From: Candidatus Nitrosocosmicus agrestis | GTDB taxonomy: Archaea > Thermoproteota > Nitrososphaeria > Nitrososphaerales > Nitrososphaeraceae | Length of the DNA stretch: 64,000 bases | Assembly: GCF_008389435.1 (NCBI RefSeq) | Contig: NZ_VUYS01000006.1 | Coordinates: forward strand, 104,615-168,614 | Direction: 5' to 3' | Shown here: one piece after another, positions 62,489-64,000 of the stretch | Layout of the letters: every line of letters begins with the position of its first letter | How positions within the stretch are numbered: position 1 is the stretch's first letter | Program-made: the position numbers and the translations under genes | The notes under the pieces: generated by a model | Told to the model about the DNA's origin: nothing | What the model saw: only the letters and a program-made list of their open reading frames with translations | Database searches by the model: none

Positions 62489-63722
62489 TTATTTCACTAT
62501 GCTGAAATTAATTTTTTCATTTTTAAACAGCCGCATTAGTGTTGTGGATTTTTCTTTGTTCTCCAGCTCCAAACTCAAATAAACACCCGCTGTGCCAGGA
62601 AATACATTCGAACTCAACCTATCATGTTCCACTTCCACGATATTTATATTAGCTTTGGAAATTTCGTCTACAATCTTTTTTAAGGCACCAGGCTTATCAG
62701 GCAAATCTATAAAAATTTTCAATAACCTTCCAGTCTGCATTAATCCTTTTGACACTATTTGACCAAGAAGATACATATCCACATTTCCCCCTGATATTAC
62801 TGAAACCTGTCTTTTGTCTTTGGATGTTCTGACGGGTTTATCTAACAGGTAGGCCAACGAAATGGCCCCAGCCGCTTCCGCTACAATTTTTGCCCTTTCC
62901 ATAAGTAAGAACATTGTTTTTACAATTGATGTATCGTCTACTAGCACAATATCATCTACGTATTTTCTTACAAGATTGAATGTGAGCAATCCAGGTGTTT
63001 TTATGGAAATCCCATCAGCAATAGTATGACCATTTGAAACTTTGGTTATTTTTTTTTGAGACAAAGATTCCTTCATTGTTGGAAAGGCTGATGATTCAAC
63101 GCCAATCACCTTAACCTTTGGATTGGTTGCTTTGATTGCGATTGCGATCCCACATATCAGACCGCCACCTCCCACAGGTACATAAACCTCATCAACATCC
63201 TGTAGATCTTCAATGATTTCAAGACCCACTGTACCTTGTCCTATTATGATCTCAGGATCATTAAAGGCAGGAATTTCTATACGATTTTCTTTTGTGGCAT
63301 ATTCTTTCACAAATTCGGCTGCCTCATCGTAGTTTTGGCCCTGAAGAATAACTTTTGCCCCATAGGACTTTGTGGCCAAAATCTTACTAGGTGATGCATT
63401 TTTAGGCATTACAATAATACTATCAACGGAAAGTATCGAAGAAGCATATGCAACTGCTTGAGCATGATTTCCAGCAGACGCAGCAATAACTCCAAGTTTT
63501 TTTGAATCATCATCCATCCTACTGATCTTGTGTAAAGCACCTCTGATTTTAAACGAACCAGTTTTCTGTAGGCATTCAAGTTTTAAAAAAACATTGGAAC
63601 CAGTCATTTCAGAAAAAGTTGCCGATTTGATCAGATCTGTTCTTCTTACACCCAAACCATACAACTGCTTTTGTGCGTTAACTATATCTACTGCATTTAC
63701 CTTTAAAATTTCTTATCTCCAT
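62489..63722 (-). CDS. ilvA: Threonine ammonia-lyase with ACT domain (N-terminus frameshifted)
   Basis: This PLP enzyme deaminates threonine to 2-oxobutyrate. KLECLQKTGSFKIRGA carries the Schiff-base Lys, SAGNHAQAVAYA and GGGGLICG bind PLP, and the C-terminal 80 residues (IFIDLPDKPGALKKI) are an ACT regulatory domain. The frame from TTG 63664 lacks the usual N-terminal helix. That helix is encoded upstream in the same frame (VNAVDIVNAQKQLYGLGV) but has no start codon. An ATG at 63722 begins MEIRNFK in another frame. Deleting one base of the AAAA run at 63705-63708 joins the two into a typical N-terminus. The body of the gene is intact. Confidence 0.82.
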
Positions 63723-64000
63723 TATGATATAATCTGAATTATTTAAGTATGTCTTACCATAACATCATCACCGTCATCAGTGATACATGCTCATACTAGT
63801 CATCAAATTAATTAAATTGACCGATAAATCCTCGATCCAGCTACACAAGTTAATAAATATTTAGATAAAAAATAAGGCTCTGTAAAGTTAATCTCTAATG
63901 TTATTGTTATGATGCCAAGCGAATACCGTAATCCATTGTTTGATATGTTCTAGTTTGCAGTTTTGTTTTCTACAGGGAAAGTAATCATCAAAGCTTTCGG

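Noticed and set aside
1..64000. Mobile elements such as insertion sequences or integrases
   Set aside because: No transposase, integrase or terminal-repeat pair with target duplication was recognised in any frame. The inverted repeat at 54956 stands alone.

Overview
This AT-rich window is archaeal, and its gene content points to an ammonia-oxidising-type thaumarchaeon (Nitrososphaerota, most like the Nitrososphaera/Nitrosocosmicus side). Evidence: archaeal TFB, archaeal DnaG primase, ribosomal protein L40e, diphthine synthase, CTP-dependent riboflavin kinase with an archaeal FAD synthetase, the bifunctional FBP aldolase/phosphatase, a LysW-dependent lysine/arginine cluster, intron-bearing tRNA genes without encoded CCA, and many apparently leaderless genes that start with TTG or GTG about 25 bp after a TATA box. 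No ammonia oxidation genes lie in the window, so the genus is inference.

Layout. 1-7 kb: end of a DUF2070 membrane protein, tRNA-Val, ahcY, a methylpurine-DNA glycosylase, a PH-like protein, a secreted repeat protein (three identical 46-residue units and an 18-bp Gly/Asn/Asp array), an OB-fold protein, intron-containing tRNA-Leu and an Egghead-like glycosyltransferase. 7-11.7 kb: TFB, a PPP phosphatase, a GvpD/KaiC-like ATPase and a diphthine synthase-DUF357 fusion. 11.7-21 kb: minus-strand arginine/lysine cluster argG-argX-lysY-lysZ-lysJ-lrp-hcs-lysW-lysX-lysK. One carrier protein (LysW, 57 aa) serves two ligases, and here it ends in Gln instead of the expected Glu. 21-31 kb: gluconeogenesis (fbp, tpiA), regulators, a radical SAM protein, rpl40e, a small Toprim protein, dnaG, and ribK with convergent ribL (FMN then FAD). 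31-39.5 kb: alcohol dehydrogenase, a tRNA-Tyr with two introns, hemB, an AAA+ ATPase, a 2-hydroxyacid dehydrogenase, two unrecognised paired proteins and a lipid-kinase-like protein. 40-42.4 kb: three tandem Lrp-like regulators, two sharing a 66-bp identical patch. 43-48 kb: an unlisted small C2H2 zinc-finger gene, a six-hairpin glycosidase, a zinc ribbon and two secreted proteins.

48-57 kb is gene-poor. It holds a ferritin-like protein, a phosphoribosyltransferase, two DUF2795-like paralogues, a small helical protein, a frameshifted response-regulator pseudogene, other coding scraps and several perfect inverted repeats. 57-64 kb returns to ordinary genes: HAD phosphatase, nadE, ferritin-like protein, CorA, SDR dehydrogenase and threonine ammonia-lyase, whose N-terminus appears frameshifted.

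Main follow-up candidates: the Gln-ended LysW, the two-intron tRNA-Tyr, the identical patch in the Lrp paralogues, the secreted repeat protein and the split threonine ammonia-lyase start.
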